This document shows positions 1 to 8,396 of a stretch of DNA of 64,000 nucleotides, piece after piece. The stretch spans positions 186,001 to 250,000 of the forward strand of contig NZ_BMXR01000007.1 in the NCBI RefSeq assembly GCF_014651855.1. The letters run 5' to 3'. Position numbers and translations under genes: made by a program. The notes under the pieces were generated by a model that was not told where the DNA came from, searched no databases, and saw only the letters and a list, made by a program, of their open reading frames with translations. This DNA is from Saccharospirillum salsuginis. GTDB lineage: Bacteria > Pseudomonadota > Gammaproteobacteria > Pseudomonadales > Natronospirillaceae. Each line of letters opens with the position of its first letter. Position 1 is the stretch's first letter.

Positions 1-335
1 CCGGCAGCCAAGACCGGTGCGATCATCTTTGCGGCCGCCTGTATGTAGGACAGATCCGGAACCCGGTCGTCCTTGAACGGCGTGGGTACGGCGATCATAA
101 ACGCTTCCGCCGGCTCGGCGTGATTGGTGGCGCGCAGATACCCCTCGGTCACCGCCGCCCGCACGATGATGTCCAATGACGGCTCCACGATGTGGATTTC
201 GCCCCGGTTAATGGTATCGATGGCTTCCTGGTTTACGTCCAGGCCAATCACATTCATACGGCGGGAAGCGAATACAGCGGCCGTGGGCAGGCCGACATAG
301 CCCAGGCCCACAACGGAAATGGTATTGAACGACAT
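1..335 (-). CDS. wecC: UDP-N-acetyl-D-mannosamine dehydrogenase, N-terminal part (runs off the left edge)
   Basis: Cytoplasmic NAD-dependent dehydrogenase oxidising UDP-ManNAc to UDP-ManNAcA. Only the first ~111 codons are inside the window. The translation begins MSFNTISVVGLGYVGLPTAA, with the Rossmann GLGYVGLP loop at residues 10-17, followed by INRGEIHIVEP and IAVPTPFKDD, which closely follow E. coli WecC. The ATG at 335 is preceded by a strong Shine-Dalgarno TAAGGAGG (341-350, minus strand). It lies 39 bases downstream of wecB, so the two form a minus-strand operon. The remainder of the gene, including the catalytic cysteine, is outside the window. Confidence 0.93.
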   Translation of the reverse strand, partial: MSFNTISVVGLGYVGLPTAAVFASRRMNVIGLDVNQEAIDTINRGEIHIVEPSLDIIVRAAVTEGYLRATNHAEPAEAFMIAVPTPFKDDRVPDLSYIQAAAKMIAPVLAA

Positions 336-374
336 GAAAAACCCTCCTTAGTTCGATGGGTCGAGATAAAGCGG

Positions 375-1499
375 TTATAGAGACGTCTCGGATAACGCCT
401 GGATAATGCGACGGCACGCCTGTCCGTCCCCGTAGGGGTTGTGGGAGAGGCTCATGCGTCGATATGCGTTTTCGTCGTCCATCAATTCCTGGACGGCGCT
501 GGTGATCAGGCCCGTATCCGTTCCCACCAGTTTGACGGTACCGGCGGTCACGGCTTCTGGCCGTTCGGTGGTATCGCGCATCACCAGCACGGGTTTGCCG
601 AGTGACGGAGCCTCCTCCTGGATGCCACCGGAATCGGTCAGGATCAGATAGGCGCGGTTCATCAGGTAGACGAAAGGCAGGTAATCCTGGGGGGCGATCA
701 GAAAGACATTGTCGATGTCTTTCAGTAAGCGGTTGACCGGCTCCTGAACATTCGGGTTCAAATGCACCGGGTAGAGCACCTGGGCATCCGGATAGCGCTC
801 GGCGATTTGTCGGAGCGCCTTACAAATGTTCTCGAACCCACTGCCGAAGCTCTCACGGCGGTGGCCGGTCACCAGAATCAACCGCTTGTTCGCGTCCAGG
901 AAGTCAAACTGGCCGGCCAGTTCCGCTTCGAGCTCGGGCTGGCGCCGGATTTTGTCGGTCACATCCAGCAAAGCATCGATCACAGTGTTGCCAGTCAGAT
1001 GAATCGACTCATTGGATACGCCTTCGTTCAGCAGGTTCTGACGGGCTGTATCCGTCGGCGCGAAATGCAGACGGGCGAGGGTGCCCGTCAGCTTGCGGTT
1101 AGCCTCTTCGGGCCAGGGCGAATACAGATTGCCGGTACGCAACCCGGCCTCCACATGGCCGACCGGAATGCGCTGATAAAACGCAGCGAGTGTGGTGATG
1201 AAGGTGGTCGTCGTATCCCCGTGTACCAGCACCAGGTCCGGCTTGAAGTCCTCCAGTACGGACTGCAGACCGGTCAGAATCGCGGCCGTCAGCTCAGCCA
1301 GCCCCTGGCCGGGCTTCATCAGGTTCAGATCGTAATCCGGAGTGAGGTGGAAGAGCCGCAACACTTGGTCGAGCATATCGCGGTGTTGAGCGGTGACACA
1401 GACACGGGCGTCGAAACGGCTGTCATCAGCCAAACGAAGCGCCAATGGCGCCATCTTGATGGCTTCCGGGCGGGTCCCGAATACTGTTAGTATTCTCAT
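375..1499 (-). CDS. wecB: UDP-N-acetylglucosamine 2-epimerase (non-hydrolysing)
   Basis: Interconverts UDP-GlcNAc and UDP-ManNAc in the cytoplasm, supplying ManNAc/ManNAcA for surface glycans. It is 374 residues, essentially the E. coli WecB length. Family landmarks are all present: [12 protein letters not shown] at 8-19, HGDTTTTF at 93-100, HVEAGLRTG at 115-123, TGHRRESFG near 210 and [15 protein letters not shown] near 295. The ATG at 1499 has AAGGAAGG just upstream. wecC follows on the same strand. Within this window the likely consumers of the product are the WecG/TagA-type transferase at 33468 and the WecA-initiated glycan. The upstream intergenic region carries REP and CCCTCTCCC repeats rather than an obvious promoter. 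Confidence 0.96.
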   Translation of the reverse strand: MRILTVFGTRPEAIKMAPLALRLADDSRFDARVCVTAQHRDMLDQVLRLFHLTPDYDLNLMKPGQGLAELTAAILTGLQSVLEDFKPDLVLVHGDTTTTFITTLAAFYQRIPVGHVEAGLRTGNLYSPWPEEANRKLTGTLARLHFAPTDTARQNLLNEGVSNESIHLTGNTVIDALLDVTDKIRRQPELEAELAGQFDFLDANKRLILVTGHRRESFGSGFENICKALRQIAERYPDAQVLYPVHLNPNVQEPVNRLLKDIDNVFLIAPQDYLPFVYLMNRAYLILTDSGGIQEEAPSLGKPVLVMRDTTERPEAVTAGTVKLVGTDTGLITSAVQELMDDENAYRRMSLSHNPYGDGQACRRIIQALSETSL

Positions 1500-1588
1500 G
1501 CAGCGCCTTCCTTAGAGCAGGGATCGATTGTCCAACTATTATCGACCCTAAGGCGCCCAACCTTCAAGTACGATTGTGCCAAAACACT

Positions 1589-1652
1589 GTAGGAGCGCAG
1601 TCCCTGCGCGACATATATCCCCTCTCCCACTGGGAGAGGGCTAGGGAGAGGG
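1589..1652. repeat. Single REP unit followed by a CCCTCTCCC-type palindrome
   Basis: 1589-1612 is one REP unit: GTAGGA, then hairpin GCGCAG-TCC-CTGCGC, then GAC. 1619-1640 is a second, unrelated palindrome (CCCCTCTCCC, spacer, GGGAGAGGG) with a trailing partial copy to 1652. Both lie between the divergent wecB and the metallo-beta-lactamase gene. Confidence 0.85.
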
Positions 1653-1683
1653 TCAAACCTCAAAAAACCATAAAGGACCACCC

Positions 1684-3072
1684 ATGCAACCAACCCTAAC
1701 CCACCACGGCGCCATCACAGGCGTAACCGGCAGCTGCCACCAATACACCCAAACCAACACCAGCTATCTGATCGACTGCGGCCTATTCCAGGGCGCGGAA
1801 TCCAACCGCCCGCTCAATGCCTTCGACTTCAACCCGAAAACCATAGACGCCCTCATCGTCACCCACTGCCACATCGACCACGTCGGCCGCATCCCCTGGC
1901 TCATCGCTGCCGGCTTCCGGGGCCCCATCTTCTGCACCGAACCCACAGCCCAACTGCTGCCCATCGTTCTGGAAGACGCCCTGGGCATTCACATCCCGGA
2001 CGATCAAGCCCTGGTCGAACGCGCCATCGACCGCATCCGCCGCCAGATCAGGCCCATCCCCTACGGTCACTGGCACGACCTGCCCGGCGAACAACCCGTC
2101 CAACTGCGCTTCCAATCCGCCGGCCACATCCTCGGCTCCGCCTACGTCGAATTCGACCACCAGGGCCACCGAACCGTCTTCAGCGGGGACCTCGGCGCCC
2201 CCGGCGCCGTCTTCGTCGACCCACCCCAACCCCCGGAGCGGGCGGACATCCTGGTGCTGGAAAGCACCTACGGAGACCGCAACCACGAACACCGGGAAAC
2301 CCGCAAAACCGAACTGGCCAAAGCGATCGAGCGGTCATTGCGGGATGGCGGGACGATATTGATACCCGCGTTCAGTCTGGGGCGGACACAGGAACTGCTG
2401 GCGTTTATTGAAGACCTCACTGTAGGAGCGCACTCCGTGCGCGACATCAAACCCGGGCAAGACACTGTCGCGCACGGAGTGCACTCCTACAAGGACCTCC
2501 CAATAATCCTCGACTCTCCCCTCGCCCAAACCCTAACAACAGCCTACCGCCAACTATCAGCTCACTGGCGCGAACCCCTACAAACCAAACGCACCCAAGG
2601 CCGCTACCCCCTGGCTTTCGACAACCTCATCACCGTTCAAAACCACCACGACCACCTCAACCTGGTCAACCGCCTCGCCAAAACCGGCCAACCCGCCATC
2701 GTCCTGGCCGCCAGCGGCATGTGCCAGGGCGGCCGCATCGTCAACTATCTGCAATCCATGCTCGACAAACCCCAAACCGATATCCTCTTCGTCGGCTACC
2801 AGGCCAGAGGCACGCTCGGCAATCGCATCCAGCGGGCGAGGGCAGGGGAGGTGATTGACCTGTTCGGCGAACGCCGCGCCGTCAACGCTCAAATCCACCG
2901 CCTGTCCGGCTTCTCCGCCCACGCGGACCAAGCCGGCCTGATCGATTTCGCCACCGGCATGGCCCAGCCCCCGGGCGCCATTCGGCTGGTGCATGGTGAC
3001 AATGGGGCTAAGCGAGCACTGCAAAACCTGTTGAAACGGGCTCTGCCTGACATAGACCTCACGATTCCATGA
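1684..3072 (+). CDS. Metallo-beta-lactamase/beta-CASP nuclease (CPSF-like RNA-processing family) with REP-encoded insertion
   Basis: Zinc-dependent hydrolase of the beta-CASP group, likely an RNase acting in the cytoplasm; the substrate is unknown. Metal ligands HCHIDH are at residues 61-66. They are followed by a SAGHILGSAY strand, FSGDLGAP and the ESTYGDR segment. The beta-CASP part includes LIPAFSLGRTQELL and LDSPLAQTL. The C-terminal part has AASGMCQGGRI and GFSAHAD. Length 462 is usual for the family. Residues 247-269 are encoded by an inverted pair of REP units read in frame (VGAHSVRD ... VAHGVHSY) between the AFIEDL helix and DLPIILDSPLA. Start ATG 1684 has AAAGGA at 1672-1677. It is divergent from wecB and no partner gene is evident. 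Confidence 0.88.
   Translation: MQPTLTHHGAITGVTGSCHQYTQTNTSYLIDCGLFQGAESNRPLNAFDFNPKTIDALIVTHCHIDHVGRIPWLIAAGFRGPIFCTEPTAQLLPIVLEDALGIHIPDDQALVERAIDRIRRQIRPIPYGHWHDLPGEQPVQLRFQSAGHILGSAYVEFDHQGHRTVFSGDLGAPGAVFVDPPQPPERADILVLESTYGDRNHEHRETRKTELAKAIERSLRDGGTILIPAFSLGRTQELLAFIEDLTVGAHSVRDIKPGQDTVAHGVHSYKDLPIILDSPLAQTLTTAYRQLSAHWREPLQTKRTQGRYPLAFDNLITVQNHHDHLNLVNRLAKTGQPAIVLAASGMCQGGRIVNYLQSMLDKPQTDILFVGYQARGTLGNRIQRARAGEVIDLFGERRAVNAQIHRLSGFSAHADQAGLIDFATGMAQPPGAIRLVHGDNGAKRALQNLLKRALPDIDLTIP
2422..2490. repeat. Inverted REP pair (BIME) inside a coding sequence
   Basis: REP units at 2422-2445 (plus) and 2467-2490 (minus), tail to tail with 21 bases between. Both are in frame with the surrounding nuclease gene and contain no stop. 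The second unit has one deviation (GTGCAC for GTGCGC) from the usual unit. Confidence 0.93.
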
Positions 3073-3129
3073 GAAACGGGAATGGAATGCACTGCTACAA
3101 ACCCCCAACATTCACTCAACCACGACATC

Positions 3130-3159
3130 TTGACCAATCCCTGCAAACCTCCCTACCAT
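3130..3159 (+). promoter_or_regulatory. Candidate promoter of the cysC-rml operon
   Basis: TTGACC (3130-3135) and TACCAT (3154-3159) are separated by 18 bases. Initiation would fall at about 3166, at the edge of the palindrome. Each hexamer matches the consensus only moderately, so this is a weak prediction supported mainly by its position upstream of ops. Confidence 0.35.
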
Positions 3160-3165
3160 GCGTCA

Positions 3166-3180
3166 GTTCAACAATTGAAC
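3166..3180. promoter_or_regulatory. Palindrome GTTCAA-CAA-TTGAAC, putative operator
   Basis: Perfect 6-base arms around a 3-base spacer. The reverse complement of the same 15 bases occurs at 18932-18946 just before the rfaH-like gene. Position at the predicted start site suggests a shared operator; the EPS-associated MarR-type protein at 19596 is a candidate ligand (inference). Confidence 0.5.
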
Positions 3181-3207
3181 GTTCTTGGTGTGCCCTGTAC
3201 CCGGCCG

Positions 3208-3219
3208 GGCGGTAGCGTG
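3208..3219 (+). promoter_or_regulatory. ops element (RfaH recruitment site)
   Basis: GGCGGTAGCGTG is an exact match to the core of the enterobacterial ops/JUMPstart element, which pauses RNA polymerase and loads RfaH. It lies in the leader of the cysC operon, 235 bases before the start codon, and an RfaH-like gene is encoded at 18954. I found no second copy in the window. Confidence 0.8.
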
Positions 3220-3454
3220 CCTGAACGACCAATTCAGTTGAGCAGTTCATGACGAACCAACACCGACTCAAGCCTGAAGCACCGTTCGAATGGCGGGTGG
3301 TGAAAATGTGACGGACCTCACGTATAGTTGACGGCTATGTCCTTCATAGGTATGAGTAACCAGGAATGCCAGATCAGTCTCGCTTTTGGATTTCAAAGTC
3401 CGTTATAGTCCGCCGCCCAAGGCAGTTGCATCGTTTCAAACTAAGGAAGGGCCT

Positions 3455-4078
3455 ATGACCACTTCGCGAAAGACACCTTACGAAATCAAAGATGTAGACT
3501 TGGCCTCTTCAGCTGTGTGGCACCACCAAACAGTCTCTCCATTGGATAGAGCCGACCTTTTGAGACAGTCCCCCCGCTGCATCTGGTTAACGGGATTGTC
3601 CGGTTCGGGAAAATCCACCGTGGCGAATGCGCTGGACGCAACGCTCCATGCCAATGGCGTAAAAACCTTCCTGCTGGACGGTGACAACGTACGCCATGGG
3701 CTGAACAAAGATCTTGGAATGAGCGAGGCCGACCGGGCCGAAAACATCCGCCGGGTAGGGGAAGTCGCCAAATTGATGGTCGATGCCGGCCTTATCGTCA
3801 TATGCGCTTTCATCTCTCCTTACGCCCGGGACCGACAACAGGTTCGGTCTATTTTTACCCCAGACCAATTTATTGAAGTCTATCTGGATACTCCGCTCGA
3901 GGTGTGTGAGCGCAGAGATCCGAAAGGGTTGTACAAGAAAGCCCGTGAAGGCGTGATCAAGCAGTTCACCGGCGTCAGCGACCCCTATGAAATACCGGAA
4001 TCCGCTGACGTGATCATCGATACGTCGCAATCCAACGTACGCAACAGCGTTTCATCCATCCTCAAAGCACTGGGTTAA
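3455..4078 (+). CDS. cysC: Adenylylsulfate (APS) kinase
   Basis: Phosphorylates APS with ATP to give PAPS, the donor for sulfotransferases as well as the cysteine pathway intermediate. The P-loop GLSGSGKST is at residues 47-55, followed by DGDNVRHGLN and ISPYARDRQQVR typical of CysC; 207 residues is close to E. coli's 201. The ATG at 3455 is chosen over an upstream in-frame ATG (3386) because AAGGAAGG sits 4-11 bases ahead of it. It is the first gene of a plus-strand operon with cysN 9 bases downstream, behind an ops element. Together with the two sulfotransferases at 12.6-15.0 kb, this argues for a PAPS supply for glycan sulfation. Confidence 0.95.
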   Translation: MTTSRKTPYEIKDVDLASSAVWHHQTVSPLDRADLLRQSPRCIWLTGLSGSGKSTVANALDATLHANGVKTFLLDGDNVRHGLNKDLGMSEADRAENIRRVGEVAKLMVDAGLIVICAFISPYARDRQQVRSIFTPDQFIEVYLDTPLEVCERRDPKGLYKKAREGVIKQFTGVSDPYEIPESADVIIDTSQSNVRNSVSSILKALG

Positions 4079-4087
4079 GGTTCACAC

Positions 4088-5500
4088 GTGGCACACCAAT
4101 CCGACCTGATCGGTACCGACATCGAAGCGTACCTGCACCAACATGAACACAAAGGCCTGCTGCGCTTCATCACCTGCGGCAGCGTCGATGATGGCAAATC
4201 GACCCTAATCGGCCGTCTGCTACACGACTCCAAGATGATTTTCGAAGATCAGCTTGCCGCCATTACCAACGACAGCCGCACCATGGGCAAGGCCGGTGAA
4301 GGCGAGCTGGACCTGGCCTTGTTGGTGGATGGTCTGGCCTCCGAGCGTGAACAGGGCATCACAATCGATGTTGCCTACCGGTTCTTCAGTACCGATCGGC
4401 GTAAATTCATCATTGCCGACACACCGGGCCATGAACAATACACCCGCAACATGGCTACAGGGGCATCGACAGCTGAAGCCGCCGTCATCCTGATCGACGC
4501 CCGTCACGGTGTGCAAACACAAACTCGCCGCCACAGCTTCATTTGTTCGTTGCTCGGCATACGACATCTGGTGGTCGCCATCAACAAAATGGACCTGGTG
4601 GATTTCAGACAGGACCGCTTCAAAGACATTCAGGATGACTACCGCGCCTTTGCCCGGCAACTTGGCATAGAGCAGATCGAGTTCATTCCCATGTCCGCGT
4701 TGAAAGGCGACAATGTTGTAACCCCCAGTGAACATATGGGCTGGTACACCGGCCCGACCTTGACCGAATGGCTTGAATCCGTCGATCTCGAAAGCGATTT
4801 TCCAACGGACTTCACCCGCCTGCCGGTCCAATCCGTCGTACGGCCGGATCTCTCCTTTCGAGGCTTTACCGGCACCCTGGAAGCGGGTGCGCTGGCCATT
4901 GGCGACGAGATCACCGTCTTTCCCGGTGGCCGCAAAACCCGGGTGGCGCAACTCTATCTTGCGGGAGACCCGGTCGAAGAAGCACACACCAACCAGGCGG
5001 TGCTGCTGACCACAACGGACGAGGTGGACATTTCCCGTGGCTCCATGATCGTAAAAGGCACTGTGCCCACCCAGGCCAGACGGTCGGAGGCCGATTTGGT
5101 CTGGATGACCGATACACCGCTGGTACCCGGCAAGGAATACCTCATCAAGTGCGGCACCCTGGTTACCCCGGGGCGGCTCGAACGTCTGTCTTCCAGGACC
5201 GATGTCAATACATTGGAGCGAGCACCGGCCGAACGACTTGAACTGAACGAGATCGGTACAGGCGTATTGAACACCAATGATCCATTGATTTTCGATGCCT
5301 ACGGTAAGCTGCGCGCGACTGGATCCTTCATCGTGATCGACCGCATGACCAACATTACCGTGGGGGCCGGTCTACTGCGAGCAGAGGCTGAGGACAACGG
5401 CGACGCGGAACCGATCGGGCGGGACTACACCGAAGCCGAACGGGCGTTGAACGCCTACATTCGCGAACACTTTCCGGAATGGGGTTGCAAGGCTATATAA
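4088..5500 (+). CDS. cysN: Sulfate adenylyltransferase subunit 1 (GTPase)
   Basis: Regulatory GTPase subunit of ATP sulfurylase, which with CysD converts sulfate and ATP to APS. It is 470 residues (E. coli 475). Elongation-factor-like G motifs are clear: GSVDDGKST at 31-39, [17 protein letters not shown] near 112 and NKMD near 166, followed by beta-barrel domains. The start is a GTG at 4088, nine bases after the cysC stop, with AAGG just upstream. There is no fused APS kinase domain; CysC is separate. The permease starts on the base after the stop codon, implying translational coupling. Confidence 0.95.
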   Translation: MAHQSDLIGTDIEAYLHQHEHKGLLRFITCGSVDDGKSTLIGRLLHDSKMIFEDQLAAITNDSRTMGKAGEGELDLALLVDGLASEREQGITIDVAYRFFSTDRRKFIIADTPGHEQYTRNMATGASTAEAAVILIDARHGVQTQTRRHSFICSLLGIRHLVVAINKMDLVDFRQDRFKDIQDDYRAFARQLGIEQIEFIPMSALKGDNVVTPSEHMGWYTGPTLTEWLESVDLESDFPTDFTRLPVQSVVRPDLSFRGFTGTLEAGALAIGDEITVFPGGRKTRVAQLYLAGDPVEEAHTNQAVLLTTTDEVDISRGSMIVKGTVPTQARRSEADLVWMTDTPLVPGKEYLIKCGTLVTPGRLERLSSRTDVNTLERAPAERLELNEIGTGVLNTNDPLIFDAYGKLRATGSFIVIDRMTNITVGAGLLRAEAEDNGDAEPIGRDYTEAERALNAYIREHFPEWGCKAI

Positions 5501-7246
5501 ATGGACGGGTTCTCAATAGCGATAACCTGTTTCGGCCTGCTCACCGTTCTGGTGGGCTTGTATTCCGGCCGGGGTAAGCCTGCCATCTGGTTTGTGGCTG
5601 TAGCCATCGGCCTGTATCTGTCCGGTGTGTTGACCCTGGGGGAAACATTGAGCGGGCTCACCAACGAGGGCGTCGTCACACTGGCGGCGCTATTGGTTAT
5701 CGCACATCTGGTGCAGCAAAGCGGCCTGTTGGAGCGCCCGATCGAAAACCTGCTGACCCGGGCCAATGGCCAACGAGGCGGGTTTATTAACGTGTTGGCT
5801 CCGGTTGCGGTCATCAGTGGGTTTTTGAACAACACACCGATTGTTTCCATGCTGTTGCATCCGGTTCGGGAATGGGCTATTCGACGAAACACTGCCCCCA
5901 GTCGCTACCTGTTACCCCTCAGTTTCGCGGCCATCGTGGGCGGAACACTCACATTGGTGGGTACCAGCACCAACCTGGTGGTGTTCGGGTTATTGGGTGA
6001 TTTGAACGCCGAGCACAGCCTGAGCCTGTTGAGCCCGGCCTGGGTGGGCGTACCTCTGGTGTGTCTGTTTCTGGTGTATTACAGCCTCTCTCACCGCTGG
6101 CTGCCCAACCGAACGCCAACGGATACCAGTTCCCATGGGGTGACCCAGTTTCAGATTCCCGCCGCCATCGGTAGGCCCTTGATCGGTAAAACGGTGGAAG
6201 CCGCCAAACTGCGTAACCTGAAACACGGCTACCTGTACCGGGTTCGGCGTGGGCCGGAAGAACTGCTGGAAGCCACCGGCGAAACACACCTGAAGGAAGG
6301 CGACATCCTCATCTTCCTCGGCGCGCCCCAACTGGTGAAAGAGCTCTCTCACATCAAGGGCATTGATTTTCCCAGCGGTTATTCATTATCCGATGCCGAA
6401 CCGACCCATCTGGTTGAGGCCGTTGTACCGCTCGGGTCTTCACTGATCGGTAAAACGCCAAAAGAACTGGGGTTCCGGAAACGCTTTGGCAGTGTGATTG
6501 TCAGCATCGCTCACCAGACCGAACAACGCTACGGCAAGCTGGGTCAATACCCCCTGAAAGCCGGCGACCTGTTGCTGTTGGAAGCCTTGAACAACCATAC
6601 CTCAAGCCTGCCGGCCTCTGAACTGATGGTGTTGAACCGGTACCACAATGCCCTGCCGTCCAACACCCGATGGCGCGCATACGGCTTATTGGCGGCGTTT
6701 CCGATTATGGTGGTGGGCGGCAGCGCCCTCGGGCTGCCGCTGTTGAACATTGCGCTGGTTTTTATTGGCCTGGCATTACTGATTGGGTTGGCTCAGACTT
6801 CCCAACTCAGCGCCGGGCTAGACTTGGAACTGTTTTCGATACTGATCGGCGCGCTGGCGCTGGCAAGAGCCATCGACAAAACCGGGCTCGCCGACCAAGT
6901 GATACAGCAAGTGGCAGCGGTACCACTGACCCCGATGCTGGCCATCGCCGCGATCTTTGCGGCAACCTGGCTCGTGACCGAACTGTTGACCAACAATTCA
7001 GCCGCAGCCCTGATGTTGCCCTTTGCTTTACCCTTGGGCCAATACTACGGCCTGAACGTGAACCAGATAGCGGTAACGGTGATGATTGGTGCATCCACCA
7101 GCTTCATCACCCCCTTTGGCTACCAAACGAACTTGATGGTGCTCTCTGCCGGCAACTACAAACCGCTGGATTACGTAGCGTACGGCCTGCCGCTGGTGGC
7201 CATAACGGGAATTACGACCACAACCATGGTCCACAACTTTCTGTAG
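5501..7246 (+). CDS. SLC13/DASS-family permease with two TrkA-C (RCK_C) domains, probable sulfate transporter
   Basis: Inner-membrane carrier, probably Na+-coupled sulfate uptake. The protein is 581 residues. The N-terminal membrane half includes INVLAPVAVISGFLNNTPIVSM and GTLTLVGTSTNLVV, the family's Asn-Thr-Pro/Thr-Ser-Thr-Asn substrate motifs. Two regulatory TrkA-C-like domains lie at about 215-380 (each with a LIGKT segment and a GDxL/GDLLL strand). The C-terminal half has TNNSAAALMLP and GASTSFITPFGYQTNLMV. It directly abuts cysN and is followed by cysD, so substrate assignment as sulfate rests mainly on context. Other anions cannot be excluded from sequence alone. Confidence 0.85.
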   Translation: MDGFSIAITCFGLLTVLVGLYSGRGKPAIWFVAVAIGLYLSGVLTLGETLSGLTNEGVVTLAALLVIAHLVQQSGLLERPIENLLTRANGQRGGFINVLAPVAVISGFLNNTPIVSMLLHPVREWAIRRNTAPSRYLLPLSFAAIVGGTLTLVGTSTNLVVFGLLGDLNAEHSLSLLSPAWVGVPLVCLFLVYYSLSHRWLPNRTPTDTSSHGVTQFQIPAAIGRPLIGKTVEAAKLRNLKHGYLYRVRRGPEELLEATGETHLKEGDILIFLGAPQLVKELSHIKGIDFPSGYSLSDAEPTHLVEAVVPLGSSLIGKTPKELGFRKRFGSVIVSIAHQTEQRYGKLGQYPLKAGDLLLLEALNNHTSSLPASELMVLNRYHNALPSNTRWRAYGLLAAFPIMVVGGSALGLPLLNIALVFIGLALLIGLAQTSQLSAGLDLELFSILIGALALARAIDKTGLADQVIQQVAAVPLTPMLAIAAIFAATWLVTELLTNNSAAALMLPFALPLGQYYGLNVNQIAVTVMIGASTSFITPFGYQTNLMVLSAGNYKPLDYVAYGLPLVAITGITTTTMVHNFL

Positions 7247-7254
7247 CAAAAACG

Positions 7255-7400
7255 CCCTCTCCCTCTGGGAGAGGGCCGAAGCCCAAAAACACTCCTTCTC
7301 CCCGGGAGAGGAGAGGGCCGAAGCCTAAACCCCCTCTCCCTCTGGGAGAGGGCTGGGGAGAGGGCAGTACCAAAATGTAGGAGCGCACGCCGTGCGCGAC
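7255..7400. repeat. Cluster of CCCTCTCCC palindromes plus one REP unit
   Basis: Three copies of the CCCTCTCCC/GGGAGAGGG palindrome (7255-7275, degenerate 7294-7317, 7331-7364) and a REP unit at 7377-7400 (loop GCC variant) fill the gap between the permease and cysD. They could form strong RNA hairpins within the presumed operon transcript. Confidence 0.85.
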
Positions 7401-7423
7401 AAAAAACCAACACAGATTAAAAA

Positions 7424-8329
7424 ATGACCAAAAACCTAACCCACCTAAAACAACTGGAAACCGAATCCATCCACATCATCCGTGAGGTGGCGGCCGAATT
7501 CGAAAACCCGGTCATGCTCTACTCGGTAGGCAAAGACTCCGCCGTCATGCTGCACCTGGCCAGAAAAGCCTTCCTGCCGGCCAGGCCCCCCTTCCCGTTG
7601 ATGCACGTGGACACCACCTGGAAGTTCCGGGAAATGATCGAGTTCCGCGACCGCATGGCGGCCGAGATGGGCATGGAACTGATTGTGCATATCAACGAAG
7701 AAGGTGTGGAACAGGGCATAGGCCCCTTCACCCACGGCAGCGCCGTGCACACCGATGTGATGAAAACCCAGGCGTTGAAACAGGCCCTGAACAAACACCG
7801 GTTCGACGCCGCCTTCGGCGGCGCCCGGCGGGACGAGGAAAAGAGCCGCGCCAAGGAACGCATCTATTCGTTCCGGGACCAAAACCACCGTTGGGACCCG
7901 AAAAACCAACGCCCGGAACTGTGGAAACTGTACAACGGCCGCGTGAACCGGGGAGAGAGCATTCGGGTGTTCCCGCTGAGCAACTGGACGGAGCTGGACA
8001 TCTGGCAATACATTCACCTGGAGAACATCCCCATCGTGCCCCTGTACTTCGCCGCCAAACGCCCCGTGGTGGAGCGGGACGGCACCTTGATCATGGTGGA
8101 CGACGACCGCATGCCGCTGCACCCCGGTGAAACACCGGAACACAAAATGGTGCGTTTTCGCACACTCGGGTGCTACCCATTGACGGGAGCGATTGAGTCC
8201 ACCGCGGCCACACTGCCGGAGATCATCCAGGAGATGCTGCTGACTAAAACCAGCGAGCGGCAAGGCCGGGTGATCGACCACGACCAAGCGGCGAGTATGG
8301 AAAAGAAGAAGCAGGAAGGGTATTTCTGA
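7424..8329 (+). CDS. cysD: Sulfate adenylyltransferase subunit 2
   Basis: Catalytic ATP-pyrophosphatase subunit of ATP sulfurylase, working with CysN to form APS. The PP-loop SVGKDS is at residues 34-39. [20 protein letters not shown] and the C-terminal [12 protein letters not shown] segment are diagnostic of CysD; 301 residues is the E. coli length. It is separated from the permease by 177 bases of repeats, and the order cysC-cysN-permease-cysD differs from the usual cysDNC. No strong Shine-Dalgarno precedes ATG 7424. The polysaccharide exporter genes begin 67 bases downstream with no evident terminator, so co-transcription is likely. Confidence 0.95.
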   Translation: MTKNLTHLKQLETESIHIIREVAAEFENPVMLYSVGKDSAVMLHLARKAFLPARPPFPLMHVDTTWKFREMIEFRDRMAAEMGMELIVHINEEGVEQGIGPFTHGSAVHTDVMKTQALKQALNKHRFDAAFGGARRDEEKSRAKERIYSFRDQNHRWDPKNQRPELWKLYNGRVNRGESIRVFPLSNWTELDIWQYIHLENIPIVPLYFAAKRPVVERDGTLIMVDDDRMPLHPGETPEHKMVRFRTLGCYPLTGAIESTAATLPEIIQEMLLTKTSERQGRVIDHDQAASMEKKKQEGYF

Positions 8330-8396
8330 GCCATTTACGGACGACGAAGACACCGATGTTAGCGAGCCACACCTATAGACAAGAAATTGGAAACCC

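Larger units (their letters stand above)
3073..3454 (+). other. 382-base non-coding leader upstream of the cysC operon
   Basis: No supported gene. From 5' to 3' it holds a possible sigma70 promoter (3130-3159), a 15-base palindrome (3166-3180), an ops antitermination element (3208-3219) and about 235 bases of further leader. A Shine-Dalgarno AAGGAAGG sits at 3443-3450 before cysC. The leader length and the ops site fit an RfaH-type regulated transcript. Confidence 0.6.
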
